The notes: generated by a model from the letters alone, not told the origin. A stretch of DNA of 64,000 nucleotides from Pseudooceanicola atlanticus (GCF_000768315.1 NZ_AQQX01000003.1:434001-498000); one strand, 5' to 3'. Positions 1 through 8,577 are shown, counted from the stretch's first letter. Program-made: numbers and translations.

Positions 1-49
1 AGCGATGCAGCACTGAAGGAAGGATAGCAAAGCTGTCGGCAAAGTCCAT
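1..49 (-). CDS. 5' end of an unidentified protein, cut by the window edge
   Basis: An ATG on the minus strand at position 49 is preceded by a good GGGGGA ribosome site about seven bases upstream, and the frame stays open to the window edge for 16 codons (MDFADSFAILPSVLHR). It is divergent from the sulfur operon to its right. That operon type is often controlled by a divergent ArsR-family BigR, but these residues do not resemble a known BigR start, so I leave the product unnamed. The short length makes this tentative. Confidence 0.35.
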   Translation of the reverse strand, partial: MDFADSFAILPSVLHR

Positions 50-129
50 CACGCAATCCCCCATTTCGGTTGCGTTGGTTTGTTTTCGCTCAACCAAAAC
101 GATTATCTCACAGCCCCCCTTGCAACGCA

Positions 130-157
130 TTCAATAAATGATATATGTAATTTCGAA
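130..157. promoter_or_regulatory. AT-rich imperfect palindrome, possible operator of the sulfur operon
   Basis: A 28-base AT-rich stretch begins with TTC and ends with GAA. Eight of its 14 half-site positions are symmetric. It sits just upstream of the ribosome site (GGAG) of the first sulfur gene, in an otherwise GC-rich region. BigR-type repressors of related operons bind AT-rich palindromes overlapping the promoter, so this is a candidate site. The match is by shape only, and no bigR gene is visible. Confidence 0.3.
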
Positions 158-175
158 CAGAGATTGGAGTAACCC

Positions 176-1039
176 ATGTCCCCGGAAGTGACCGCCTTCT
201 TCGATGAGGCCACCAACACGATTTCCTATGTTGTCCGCGACCCGGCGGGCAGCGCCTGCGCGATTGTCGATTCCGTCCTGGATTTCGACTATTCCTCGGG
301 TCGGACCGACACCCGGTCCGCCGATGCGATCATCGCCTTCGTGCAGGAAAAAGGCTATGACGTTCAGTGGCTTCTGGAAAGCCATGTGCATGCCGACCAC
401 CTCTCTGCCGCGCCCTATATCCAGGAAAAGGTCGGCGGCAAGATCGGGATCGGCGACCGTATCACCGTGGTGCAGGACACGTTCGGCAAGGTCTTCAACG
501 AAGGCACCGAGTTCCAGCGCGACGGGTCTCAGTTCGACAAGCTTTTCGTCGAGGGCGACAGTTTCCACATCGGCCAGTTGCGCGGTGACGTGCTGCACAC
601 GCCGGGGCACACGCCGGCCTGCCTGACCTACGTGATCGGCGATGCCGCTTTTGTGGGCGACACGCTGTTCATGCCGGATTTCGGCACGGCGCGCTGCGAC
701 TTCCCCGGCGGGTCGTCGGAGATGCTGTTCAACTCGATCCAGAAGATCCTCGCCCTGCCGGACGAGACCCGCATCTTCGTGGGCCACGACTACAAGGCAC
801 CGGGTCGCGACGAATACGCCTGGGAAACCACGGTCGGCGAGCAGAAGGCGCTGAACATCCATGTCGGCAGCGGCAAGTCGGCCGAGGATTTCATCAAGAT
901 GCGCGACGAGCGTGATGCGTCCCTGGCCATGCCCAAGCTGATCATCCCTTCGCTGCAGGTGAACATGCGCGCAGGACAAATGCCGCCGGCGGATGAAAAA
1001 GGCGACGTCTTCCTCAAGGTGCCCGTGAACAAGCTGTAA
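176..1039 (+). CDS. MBL-fold metallo-hydrolase, persulfide dioxygenase-like (Blh/ETHE1 type)
   Basis: This 287-residue protein is a metallo-beta-lactamase-fold enzyme. The metal-binding HVHADH motif lies near residue 70, and further ligands fit HTPGHTP, GDTLF and GHDY. This pattern is typical of ETHE1/Blh persulfide dioxygenases, which oxidise glutathione persulfide to sulfite during sulfide detoxification. It is the first gene of a four-gene sulfur set with two YeeE/YedE permeases and a DUF442 protein. In classical Blh proteins the DUF442 domain is fused in front of the MBL domain; here it is a separate gene at the end of the operon. The start is supported by GGAG seven bases upstream. Glyoxalase II is the main alternative but is less likely in this setting. 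Confidence 0.85.
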   Translation: MSPEVTAFFDEATNTISYVVRDPAGSACAIVDSVLDFDYSSGRTDTRSADAIIAFVQEKGYDVQWLLESHVHADHLSAAPYIQEKVGGKIGIGDRITVVQDTFGKVFNEGTEFQRDGSQFDKLFVEGDSFHIGQLRGDVLHTPGHTPACLTYVIGDAAFVGDTLFMPDFGTARCDFPGGSSEMLFNSIQKILALPDETRIFVGHDYKAPGRDEYAWETTVGEQKALNIHVGSGKSAEDFIKMRDERDASLAMPKLIIPSLQVNMRAGQMPPADEKGDVFLKVPVNKL

Positions 1040-1092
1040 GCCCGGGCCCCTTTTCCACCCTCACCCCTCATCGGCGGATGCGAACCCGCCAC

Positions 1093-1116
1093 CGCGCCCC
1101 CTGCCCCGGGGGCGCG
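1093..1116 (+). other. Intercistronic GC-rich hairpin
   Basis: A nine-base perfect stem (CGCGCCCCC with GGGGGCGCG) and a six-base loop lie between the MBL enzyme gene and the first permease gene. No U-run follows, so it is unlikely to end all transcription. It more likely protects the 3' end of the upstream message or partly attenuates the permease genes. Confidence 0.5.
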
Positions 1117-1144
1117 CCTCAACGGACTTTGAAAGGAAACAGGT

Positions 1145-1579
1145 ATGCAACCTGAATGGATCATGGGCCTGATCGGAGGCCTTCTGATCGGCCTGGCCGG
1201 CGCCGTCTTCCTGCTGGGCAATGGCAGGATCATGGGCGCCAGCGGCATCGTCGGCGGGCTGGTCGACGGATCGGGCCGCGCGGATCGCAGCGACATGTGG
1301 CAGCGGATCGTCTTCCTGGCCGGTGTCTTCGTGACCCCTGTCCTGCTGATGCCGTTCGTCGGCACCCCCGACACCAACGCGACCAGCAACATCGCCGTTC
1401 TGATCGCCGCCGGCCTGCTGGTGGGCGTCGGCACGCGGCTGGCCAATGGCTGTACCTCGGGCCATGGGGTCTGCGGGATCTCGCGGTTTTCGTTCCGCGG
1501 CATCATCGCCACGGTTTTCTACATTCTGGCCGGGGGCCTGACCATGGTCGCCTTCCGCCATCTGCTGGGGGTGATCTGA
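1145..1579 (+). CDS. YeeE/YedE family permease, first half
   Basis: This 144-residue membrane protein has about four hydrophobic segments. It carries the family signature around GCTSGHGVCG, whose cysteines are thought to pass thiosulfate or a related sulfur compound through the membrane in YeeE-type transporters. Full-length YeeE has both halves in one chain of about 350 residues; here the halves are separate genes. The stop codon overlaps the start of the second half by one base (TGATG), which suggests translational coupling and a heteromeric transporter. A GAAAGGAAAC ribosome site precedes the ATG. Confidence 0.85.
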   Translation: MQPEWIMGLIGGLLIGLAGAVFLLGNGRIMGASGIVGGLVDGSGRADRSDMWQRIVFLAGVFVTPVLLMPFVGTPDTNATSNIAVLIAAGLLVGVGTRLANGCTSGHGVCGISRFSFRGIIATVFYILAGGLTMVAFRHLLGVI

Positions 1580-2010
1580 TGCGCCTGTTCTTCTCGCTTC
1601 TCTCCGGGGCCCTGTTCGGCGCCGGGCTCTATATCTCGGGCATGACCGACACCAACAAGGTGCAGGGCTGGCTGGACGTGTTCGGCGCCTGGGATCCGAC
1701 GCTGGCCTTCGTGATGGGCGGGGCGATCCTGCCGATGATGGTCGCCTGGCGGATGACCCGGTCGATGCGGCCGATCGCAGGCGGACAGTTTCCGCCCGCC
1801 CCGATGCCGGAGCTGGACCGTCGCCTGATCATCGGGTCGGTGCTGTTCGGCATGGGCTGGGCGCTGGCCGGGCTGTGCCCGGGGCCGTCCATCGCCTCCC
1901 TCAGCTTTGGCGGGATCGAGGGCCTCGTCTTTGTGCTTTCGATGGGTGTCGGCATGTTGTTCGCGCCCTCTGTCCGGGCGCGTCTGGACAGTATGGTACC
2001 GGCGGAATAA
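1579..2010 (+). CDS. YeeE/YedE family permease, second half
   Basis: This 143-residue membrane protein is the partner of the preceding half-permease. It begins MRLFFSLLSGALFGAGLYISG and has hydrophobic segments and the conserved GLCPGPS motif with its single cysteine, typical of the second YeeE/YedE half. Its ATG overlaps the stop of the first half, so the two are almost certainly made together. I chose this ATG over a much earlier in-frame start because the upstream part of that frame overlaps the first half completely. The likely role is uptake or export of thiosulfate-like sulfur compounds linked to the neighbouring persulfide enzyme. Confidence 0.82.
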   Translation: MRLFFSLLSGALFGAGLYISGMTDTNKVQGWLDVFGAWDPTLAFVMGGAILPMMVAWRMTRSMRPIAGGQFPPAPMPELDRRLIIGSVLFGMGWALAGLCPGPSIASLSFGGIEGLVFVLSMGVGMLFAPSVRARLDSMVPAE

Positions 2011-2019
2011 CGTCCCGAC

Positions 2020-2439
2020 ATGGATATTCGCACCGTTACCCCCCGCTATTCCGTGACCCCCCAGATCGCCCCCGAAGATATCGGTGCGATCAAGGCGGCG
2101 GGGTTCACCAAGGTCATCTGCAACCGCCCCGACGCCGAGAACCCGCCCGAATTGCAGGCGGCGGCGATGGAACAGGCGGTCAAGGCCGAAGGGCTGGACT
2201 TCGTCAGCATCCCGCTGACGCACCAGACCATGACGCCGGAAAACATCACCCTGCAGGAAGAGGCCGTGGCGAGCGCCGAGGGGCCGGTCCTGGCCTATTG
2301 CGCCTCGGGCACCCGTTGCACGGTGATCTGGTCCCTGGCCCGCGCGGCCGAAGGAATGAGCGCAGACGAGATCCTCAAGACTGCCGCCGATGCGGGCTAC
2401 GACCTGTCGGGCCTGCGGCCGCGCCTGGAACAGGGCTGA
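2020..2439 (+). CDS. TIGR01244-family sulfurtransferase / DUF442 phosphatase-like protein
   Basis: This 139-residue protein is a stand-alone DUF442 (beta-lactamase hydrolase-like, phosphatase-fold) domain. The loop CASGTRC near residue 95 matches the CxxGxR active-site loop of the dual-specificity phosphatase and rhodanese-like families, with the first cysteine as the expected nucleophile. In Blh proteins this domain is fused to the MBL enzyme encoded at the start of this operon. It starts only nine bases after the second permease half. A sulfur-transfer role is inferred from family and context; a phosphatase role cannot be excluded. Confidence 0.8.
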   Translation: MDIRTVTPRYSVTPQIAPEDIGAIKAAGFTKVICNRPDAENPPELQAAAMEQAVKAEGLDFVSIPLTHQTMTPENITLQEEAVASAEGPVLAYCASGTRCTVIWSLARAAEGMSADEILKTAADAGYDLSGLRPRLEQG

Positions 2440-2481
2440 CGCGTCTGGACATCAGGTGACTTGCCGGGGCGACTGATCGCT

Positions 2482-3675
2482 TCAGTCGATTTCCGGCAGG
2501 GACGCCATCGGGAAGGCGCCGAGCTCTGGCAGCTCCGGCGCCTCTTCGTTGTCCGAAGCACCCATGGCGGGGAAATCGCCCAGGTCCGGCAAATCGCCCA
2601 GGCCGGGCAGATCGTCGAGCGAGGGCAGATCGCCCAGCAGGTCGTCCGTCGTTTCCTCGGCCGGTTCGGGGATCGGCGCCGGCATTGGGGGCATTTCGGG
2701 TTCCGGCTCCGGCAGGTCGAGGCCGGGAAGGTCGATGCCGGGCAGATCGGACGCCAGTTGAGCCGGAGCCTCTTCCGCCGCTGCAGGCCCCGAGGCCGGG
2801 GAGGAGGCAGGCATGACGTTGGGCAGGTTCAAGCGCACCGCGCGCATCCCGTTGATCTGACCCAGTCGCGAGGTGGCCACCCGGTGATGCGTGCGGCTTT
2901 CGAGCGCGGTGTCGGCCAGGGCGTCGCGCGGGATGGGCAGGCATTCGCCGGGCTTGAGCTGGCTGACGGCCGAAAGTGGCACCGTCATGCGGAACAGGAC
3001 CGCATCCAGTTCCGCCGGGGCGCTGAGCACCTGCGCCTCAAGCCGGTTGGCCCCGGCCTGGGCATCCGGGACATCCGCGACCACCACTTCGGGGACGGGC
3101 ATGATCAACACCGCCTCCCCTTCCCGCTTGGCGGCGAGGTCGATGGAGAAGCGGAAAACGTGGAAATCGGTCGCCTTCAGCGCCAGCGACAGCATGCGCA
3201 CCGATTCCATCATGGAGCCGAAGCGGTAACCGCGCGACCAGGCGGCAACCCCGACCTCGTCCAGCATGGCGTCGAAACGTCCGAGGGAATCATCGATCAG
3301 CGGCGCTATCATGGCGGCATCGGTGCGGGTGGAGCGGCGGGATTCCGGCACCTGCGGAGAGACCCGGCCCATGGTCTGCGCCTCGATCAGGCCCGCAACG
3401 AGAGGGAAGTCGATCAGCATGGCGCCGACCGCCCCTTCGGGCCCGTCGAGCAGGCAGATCAGACCATCGTCGGACAGGCTTTCCAGCATGGCTTCGGCGG
3501 TTTCCTCGGCCAGCGCGATGCCGGTTGCCGCGAGGGCGAGATCCCACAGGTCATCGGCGGCCCGCGCCAGAGACAGGCGCAGTGCCTTGGCCGGCGTCAT
3601 TGCACGCGCCTGCCATTGTTCCCGCGCCGCACTTGCCTTGCGTCGCAACACCGAATTGGGAGAGCCCTGTTCCAT
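2482..3675 (-). CDS. FliM/FliN (SPOA) family flagellar-motor-like protein with acidic proline-rich tail
   Basis: This protein of about 397 residues has a helical N-terminal half and a SPOA domain (the FliM/FliN C-terminal fold) around residues 205-280. A roughly 90-residue tail of D-L-P repeats follows. SPOA domains build the flagellar C-ring or type III secretion sorting platform. No other flagellar gene is in the window, so this is an isolated member, as is common for the Rhodobacteraceae FliM/FliN-like family. I chose the ATG at 3675 (GGAG upstream, protein starting MEQGS) over an ATG 60 bases earlier. Its partners are unknown. Confidence 0.7.
   Translation of the reverse strand: MEQGSPNSVLRRKASAAREQWQARAMTPAKALRLSLARAADDLWDLALAATGIALAEETAEAMLESLSDDGLICLLDGPEGAVGAMLIDFPLVAGLIEAQTMGRVSPQVPESRRSTRTDAAMIAPLIDDSLGRFDAMLDEVGVAAWSRGYRFGSMMESVRMLSLALKATDFHVFRFSIDLAAKREGEAVLIMPVPEVVVADVPDAQAGANRLEAQVLSAPAELDAVLFRMTVPLSAVSQLKPGECLPIPRDALADTALESRTHHRVATSRLGQINGMRAVRLNLPNVMPASSPASGPAAAEEAPAQLASDLPGIDLPGLDLPEPEPEMPPMPAPIPEPAEETTDDLLGDLPSLDDLPGLGDLPDLGDFPAMGASDNEEAPELPELGAFPMASLPEID
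2485..2751 (-). repeat. Coding repeat: D-L-P-rich tail of the SPOA protein
   Basis: The last 89 codons of the SPOA-domain gene encode short irregular repeats such as DLPGIDLPGLDLP and DLPSLDDLPGLGDLP, with runs of glutamate and proline between them. The segment is acidic and should be disordered. It is coding sequence, not a separate element. Confidence 0.7.
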
Positions 3676-3762
3676 CAACTCCAGCACATCTTTTCCGCAC
3701 CCATATCGGCACATTAGGCGGCACTTGGTTACCATCCTATTGATGCAGGTGCGGAAACTGAC

Positions 3763-6444
3763 CTATTGCGCGGCCATGCGGACGGGCAGCGGCAGGCGGA
3801 CGCGGAATGCCGCCCCCTGCTGACCGGGCAGGTAGAGGATGGCCCCGCCGAGGCGGGCCATGATCTCGCGGCAGATGGCAAGTCCGAGGCCCGCGCCGCC
3901 AGCCTGCTGGTCACCGATCCGGCTGAATTTCTCGAAAATCACATCCTGCGCCTCGGCCCCGATGCCGGTTCCGTTGTCGATGAAATCGACCAGCAATTGC
4001 CCGTCCTTGACCTGCGTATCGATGGTCAGGACCGGGTGGTCGGCGTCGCAATATTTCTGCGCATTTGCGATCAGGTTGATGAAGACCTGGGCCAGCCGGT
4101 CCATGTCCGTATTCAGCGTCACGTCGTTCAGACCCTTGCGGACAAGGACCATGCGCCCCGTCTCGGCCCCGGTCGCGGCGATGGCGTGGTCCAGGATCTC
4201 GCTCAGGCCGCCCTGCCGGATGTTCAGGTTCACCTGCCCGTTCTCCAGCACAGACAGGTCGAGCAGATCGTCGAGCAACCGGGTCAGGCGGATCGCCTCG
4301 CCGTGGATGATACCCGCATATTTTGCCTTGCCCGCATCATCGAGCCCCTCGGTATCGCGCAGGATCTCGGAAAAGGCACGGATGGAGGTCATGGGCGTGC
4401 GCAATTCGTGGCTGATCTGGCTGAGGAAGGCGTCCTTCTGCACCGACAGGGCGGTCAGCTTTTCGTTGGCGGCGCGCAATTGCCGGGCGGTGCGGGCAAG
4501 TTCAGCCGATTTCGCCTCGAGCTGGGAGGAATGTTCCATGATCTGCGCAGTTTCATCCGCAACGGCCAGCAGGTCCTGGACCGACACATTGGCCCCGCCG
4601 GTGATTTGCCCGATCATCGCGTGCGCCGTGGCGGCGCCGACCGATCCGGCCAGTTCGCGTTCCAGCATCTGGAGGAATTCCGGCGTCGGTTCGGGCAGAT
4701 AGCCCTGAAGTCCCTGGGCCTGCGCGGCGCGGGCAAAGAGCGCCTGCGCCTCCTGCGCGCCGACGATGCGCTGCGCCATGATCATCAGGTCCTCGCTCTG
4801 CGCCATGCCGCCGGACCAGCTTCGGGTGGCGGCGGAATGATCGAAGACATTGACGAATTGCGCGCCCTGCAACCGTTCCATCGGCGTGGGGAAGGTGAAG
4901 AGCGAGCCGGCGACGAAGGCCAGTGTGTTCAGCAGGAGAGACCAGAAGACGCCATGCACCAGCGGGTCCATCCCGGAGATGCCGAACATCGACCAGGGCC
5001 GCAGCCAGCCGATGCCGAAGGGGCCGCTTTCCAGCACCGAGGCGGGCAGGATCACGTCGGGCCCGAAGCTGGGAAGGAACAGGCACCAGAGCCACAGCGT
5101 GCCCCCCAGGATCAGGCCTGCCAGCGCGCCGATGCGGTTCGCGGCGCGCCAGAACAGCCCGCCGATCAGCGCCGGCAGGAACTGCGCCACACCGGAGAAG
5201 GAGATCAGGCCGATGGCCGCCAGCGCCGTGCTGCCGCCGGAAATGCGGTAATAGAGGTAGCCCAGAAGCAGGACGCCGATGATCGACAGGCGACGCGCGA
5301 GGATCACCACGTGGCGGACATCGCCCGACACCATCGCGCCGCCGCCCTGCGTCGACAGCCAGATCGGCATGACGATGTGGTTCGACACCATGGTCGACAG
5401 CGCGATGGAGGCGACGATCACCATGGATGTGGCCGAGGAGAACCCGCCGAGGAAGGACAAGAGCGCCAGCCCGTTATTGCCAAGCGCCAGCGGCACCGAC
5501 AGCACGAAGAGGTCAGGGTTCGAATCCGCAGGAAGAAGCGCCAGCCCCGTCACCGCGATCGGCACGACGAAGAGGCTCATCAGCAGCAGGTAGAGCGGGA
5601 AGGCCCAGGAGGCGGTGCGTAGGTGCCGCTCCTCCTCGTTCTCGACGACGAGGACCTGGAACATCCGCGGCAGGGTCAGGAAGGCTGCCGCCGACAGGCA
5701 GGTGAGCCCGGCCCAGCGGTCGCCCTTGATCTGCCAGTCGCCCAGGGGCGAGGCGTCGATGCGGGCGAAGGTGTCGCCGATCCCGCCATTGATCCCCCAG
5801 ACCACGAAGATGCCGACGGCCAGCAGCGCGAACAGCTTGACCACCGCCTCGACCGCGATGGCCATGACGACCCCGTGATGGCGTTCGTTGGCATCGAGGT
5901 TGCGGGTGCCGAACAGCACGGTGAAGAAGGCCAGTCCCGCCGCGACCCAGAAGGCGGTGGAGTTCTGATCGCCCAGCGGCCGCGCCGCCGCATCGGCCTG
6001 CGAAAAGCTGGCCACCGACAGGGTCACCGATTGCAATTGCAGCGCGATATAGGGGGTGGTGCCGACCACGGCGAGGATCGTCACCAGCACGGCGAGGCGG
6101 TTCGACTTGCCGTAGCGCGACGAGATCAGATCGGCGACCGAGGTGATCTTTTGCGACCGGCCGATCCGGACCATCTTGCGCACCGCCCAGAACCAGCCGA
6201 CCATGACCAGCGACGGCCCGATATAGATCGTCAGGTATTCCATGCCGGACCGCGCCGCGTAGCCGACCGCGCCGTAGAAGGTCCAGGCAGTACAATAGAT
6301 CGACAGCGACAACGTGTAGACCAGCGGCGAGCGCAGCCAGGCCGCCTTGCCGCGCAAAGCCGCACGTTCGGCGCCGAAGGCCACGACGAACAGCAATGCG
6401 ACATAGGCCAGACAGACCGCGATCAGCAGGTTGAGGGAGGCCAT
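3763..6444 (-). CDS. Sensor histidine kinase with sodium:solute symporter (SLC5/SSF) sensor domain, CbrA/CrbS-like
   Basis: This 893-residue protein has an N-terminal symporter-like domain of about 12-13 membrane segments (residues 1-500). A soluble linker of the STAC kind follows (about 520-615), then a short coiled coil, a HisKA domain with phospho-acceptor His679 in SHELRTP, and a HATPase_c domain with DNGTGIG and GAGLGLA. It has no attached receiver domain. CbrA and CrbS kinases share this build; CrbS controls acetyl-CoA synthetase in gammaproteobacteria. The gene is last in an operon with a two-helix membrane protein and a receiver-only regulator, and shares one base with its upstream neighbour. 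The nearby acs gene makes sensing of acetate or another carboxylate a reasonable inference. Confidence 0.88.
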   Translation of the reverse strand: MASLNLLIAVCLAYVALLFVVAFGAERAALRGKAAWLRSPLVYTLSLSIYCTAWTFYGAVGYAARSGMEYLTIYIGPSLVMVGWFWAVRKMVRIGRSQKITSVADLISSRYGKSNRLAVLVTILAVVGTTPYIALQLQSVTLSVASFSQADAAARPLGDQNSTAFWVAAGLAFFTVLFGTRNLDANERHHGVVMAIAVEAVVKLFALLAVGIFVVWGINGGIGDTFARIDASPLGDWQIKGDRWAGLTCLSAAAFLTLPRMFQVLVVENEEERHLRTASWAFPLYLLLMSLFVVPIAVTGLALLPADSNPDLFVLSVPLALGNNGLALLSFLGGFSSATSMVIVASIALSTMVSNHIVMPIWLSTQGGGAMVSGDVRHVVILARRLSIIGVLLLGYLYYRISGGSTALAAIGLISFSGVAQFLPALIGGLFWRAANRIGALAGLILGGTLWLWCLFLPSFGPDVILPASVLESGPFGIGWLRPWSMFGISGMDPLVHGVFWSLLLNTLAFVAGSLFTFPTPMERLQGAQFVNVFDHSAATRSWSGGMAQSEDLMIMAQRIVGAQEAQALFARAAQAQGLQGYLPEPTPEFLQMLERELAGSVGAATAHAMIGQITGGANVSVQDLLAVADETAQIMEHSSQLEAKSAELARTARQLRAANEKLTALSVQKDAFLSQISHELRTPMTSIRAFSEILRDTEGLDDAGKAKYAGIIHGEAIRLTRLLDDLLDLSVLENGQVNLNIRQGGLSEILDHAIAATGAETGRMVLVRKGLNDVTLNTDMDRLAQVFINLIANAQKYCDADHPVLTIDTQVKDGQLLVDFIDNGTGIGAEAQDVIFEKFSRIGDQQAGGAGLGLAICREIMARLGGAILYLPGQQGAAFRVRLPLPVRMAAQ

Positions 6445-6746
6445 TACACCTCCGACTGCGATTGGGGTGGTGTGGCCTGCCCTGCCCCGTCCTCTTCCGG
6501 TCCGGGCTGCGGTTCAAGGCGGCGTGCCAGCAGCGCGGCCGCGGCGATCAGGGCCAGCCAGACACCGAAGACGTAGATCATGGCGATGGAGGTTGTGGGC
6601 GTGCCCGGCGCCTCGCCTTGCGGCCAGAGCAGCGGGATCGCCATCAGGATCGCCCCCAGGATCGGCAGCAGCCGCGCCGCGTCGGCCAGGCGACGCTGGC
6701 GATAGGAATGACGCGCCAGGAACAGGGGCTGGCGCCGCTTGCTCAT
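6444..6746 (-). CDS. Small two-helix membrane protein of the SSF-kinase operon
   Basis: This 100-residue protein has a basic N-terminus (MSKRRQPLFLARHSYRQRR), two hydrophobic segments (about residues 26-42 and 53-74) and a polar, proline-rich tail. I do not recognise a named family. Its position recalls the small DUF103/DUF485/DUF4212 partners that sit next to symporters such as ActP. It overlaps the upstream receiver gene by four bases (ATGA) and the downstream kinase gene by one, so all three are probably co-translated. It could be a subunit or stability partner of the kinase's symporter domain. Confidence 0.65.
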   Translation of the reverse strand: MSKRRQPLFLARHSYRQRRLADAARLLPILGAILMAIPLLWPQGEAPGTPTTSIAMIYVFGVWLALIAAAALLARRLEPQPGPEEDGAGQATPPQSQSEV

Positions 6747-7111
6747 GGGCGGACCAGGTCGTTCACGGCCTCCAGCACCTCGGCATTGGAGAAGGGTTTC
6801 GACATGAAGCGGCTGGCGCCCAACGTCTGCGCCATCTCGCGGTCCTTGGTCTGGCCGCGCGCGGTCAGCATCAGCACCGGCAGGTCCGCGGTTTCGGCCG
6901 CGGCACGCAGGTCACGCAGGATGTCATAGCCGGACCGCCCCGGCAGCATCACGTCCAAGATCACCAGATCGGGCCGCCGCGATTGCACCGCGCTGACCGC
7001 ATCCACCCCGTTGGAATGCGTGGCGACGCGCCATCCGTCGCGGGACAGGATAAAGCTGATGGCTTCGATGATATTGGGTTCGTCCTCTATCACCAGAACG
7101 TTCTTGGCCAT
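6743..7111 (-). CDS. Single-domain response regulator (CheY-like receiver)
   Basis: This 122-residue receiver domain has the acidic pocket VIEDE near the start, phospho-acceptor Asp53 in LDVMLPG, the switch threonine in MLTARG and the conserved lysine in SKPFS. There is no output domain. It is the first gene of the operon with the symporter-type histidine kinase and is its likely phosphorylation partner. I chose the ATG at 7111, preceded by GGGAGGGGAGGACC, over an ATG nine codons earlier. A receiver alone must act through another protein, which is not obvious here. Confidence 0.85.
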   Translation of the reverse strand: MAKNVLVIEDEPNIIEAISFILSRDGWRVATHSNGVDAVSAVQSRRPDLVILDVMLPGRSGYDILRDLRAAAETADLPVLMLTARGQTKDREMAQTLGASRFMSKPFSNAEVLEAVNDLVRP

Positions 7112-7245
7112 CTGGTCCTCCCCTCCCGTCAGCGCCAACCTGATATTCTTGTTATCGAATTGTTATCCGTCTTCCCACCCTTTCTGTCAAAAGCGAATCC
7201 GCGGCATTTTCGCGTGGGGCCATGGCGGATTGCCCTGCGGCGCGG

Positions 7246-8577
7246 TCAGCGACGTTCTGCCATGATCGAGGGTTCGCGCCGGGCGGTGCAGTTTTCCCGC
7301 GGGCAGATACGGCAGGTCACGCCGACGCGCGGCACCCGGCCCGCGGGACGGGTGGCCGGCCAGATCAGCATGTGGGTACGGAAGTTGGGTGGCTCGTCCG
7401 GGCGCGGCGTCTGGCGCGGCACGGCCAGCGCATAGGTGACGAAGGTGCCCTCGGCCCGGCCGGCCATCTCGATCACCTGGCGCAGGGGCAGCATGGGCCG
7501 GTGCAGCGCCTGGAAGAGCGGCCAGAGCGGACAGGCCGCGCCGTAGCGGGGCAGCGGGAAGCCTTCGGCCTCTCTCCGTTCCAGCAGGGTGCCCGAGGCA
7601 TCGGCGACCACGATACCGGGGGCCGCCGGCAGAAGGTCGGCCCGCAGATCGGCGGGCAAGGCCACGAGGCGGCGCATGACCAGATCGGCCCCGACGCCCA
7701 GCCGCTGGGCCAGGTCGGTCGGGTCGGGACCTTCGGGCGGCGCATCCTCCAGCGCGCGCTCGGCCTTGAGCGCGGTGAGCAGGTCGTCGAGCGGAAGCCG
7801 GGCGGCATCGTCGGCCAGCCCCTCCAGCCGGTCGCGCAGCAGGTCCTGCGCGACGCCGGTGCCCATCTCGGCCCGACCAAGGACCTTTGCCGCGCCCTGC
7901 CCCGTTTCGAGTTCGGGGAAGTGCCAGCCGGAGGTGTCGAGAAAGGCCTGCACCTCGTCCTGCGGGGAATGGCCCGTCGCATCCTGCCGGGTGCCGGCAT
8001 CGAGTTCATCGACCAGGCGCTGCGCGCCTTCGGCCAGGCGGGCGCTGTCCTCGTGGATGTTGCGGTGAAACCGGTCGCGCCATTCGCGTTCCAGTTCCCT
8101 GGTTTCCACGAGAATGGACGAGGCCGAATGAATGGCGGTGACGGTCGACAGGACCTCGTGCAGGGAGGCGGCAAGATGCGGGTCGTGGGCCAGGCGGTCG
8201 GTCAGGGCCTCGACCGATTGTTCCAGCTGGCCGATGCGCGCGTGCTGGTCGGCCAGCAACCGCGCCCAGCCGGGAAAACGGCCCGCCAGTTCCTCGACCC
8301 GGTCGGTTTCAGAGCTGTCGAGCTGACGTTCGGCGGCGGCTTCGCGCAGGGTGGCGGTCAAAGCAGCCTCGGCCCCTTCCGAGAGCTGCGCAGGCTCGAC
8401 ACCCAGGACTCCGGCGATGTCGAGCAGCAATTTCCCGCCGATTCTGCGGCGATTGTGTTCGATCAGGTTCAGGTAGGAAGCCGATATTCCGGATTGTCGC
8501 GCCAATTCCGCCTGGCGCATGCCGATCACTTCGCGTCTTTCGCGAATCCGGCTGCCGGTCAATCCGGATCGTGGCAT
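7246..8577 (-). CDS. ScfR-type short-chain fatty acyl-CoA regulator (XRE family)
   Basis: This 443-residue transcription factor begins with an XRE helix-turn-helix (residues 8-65: RIRERREVIGMRQAELARQS, then SGISASYLNLIEHNRR). A long helical middle part follows, then a C-terminal DUF2083-type region ending in a cysteine-containing motif (CRICPRENC, then RREPS). This is the layout of the ScfR group (RamB, PrpR, PccR, MccR), which sense acyl-CoA or short-chain acids and control acetate, propionate or glyoxylate genes. It is divergent from the liv-type ABC operon leading to acs, so that operon is the obvious target. The effector is unknown. Confidence 0.87.
   Translation of the reverse strand: MPRSGLTGSRIRERREVIGMRQAELARQSGISASYLNLIEHNRRRIGGKLLLDIAGVLGVEPAQLSEGAEAALTATLREAAAERQLDSSETDRVEELAGRFPGWARLLADQHARIGQLEQSVEALTDRLAHDPHLAASLHEVLSTVTAIHSASSILVETRELEREWRDRFHRNIHEDSARLAEGAQRLVDELDAGTRQDATGHSPQDEVQAFLDTSGWHFPELETGQGAAKVLGRAEMGTGVAQDLLRDRLEGLADDAARLPLDDLLTALKAERALEDAPPEGPDPTDLAQRLGVGADLVMRRLVALPADLRADLLPAAPGIVVADASGTLLERREAEGFPLPRYGAACPLWPLFQALHRPMLPLRQVIEMAGRAEGTFVTYALAVPRQTPRPDEPPNFRTHMLIWPATRPAGRVPRVGVTCRICPRENCTARREPSIMAERR

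Noticed and set aside
1-49. Naming the left-edge gene as the BigR repressor
   Set aside because: Only 16 residues are visible and they do not look like an ArsR-family start; context alone is not enough.
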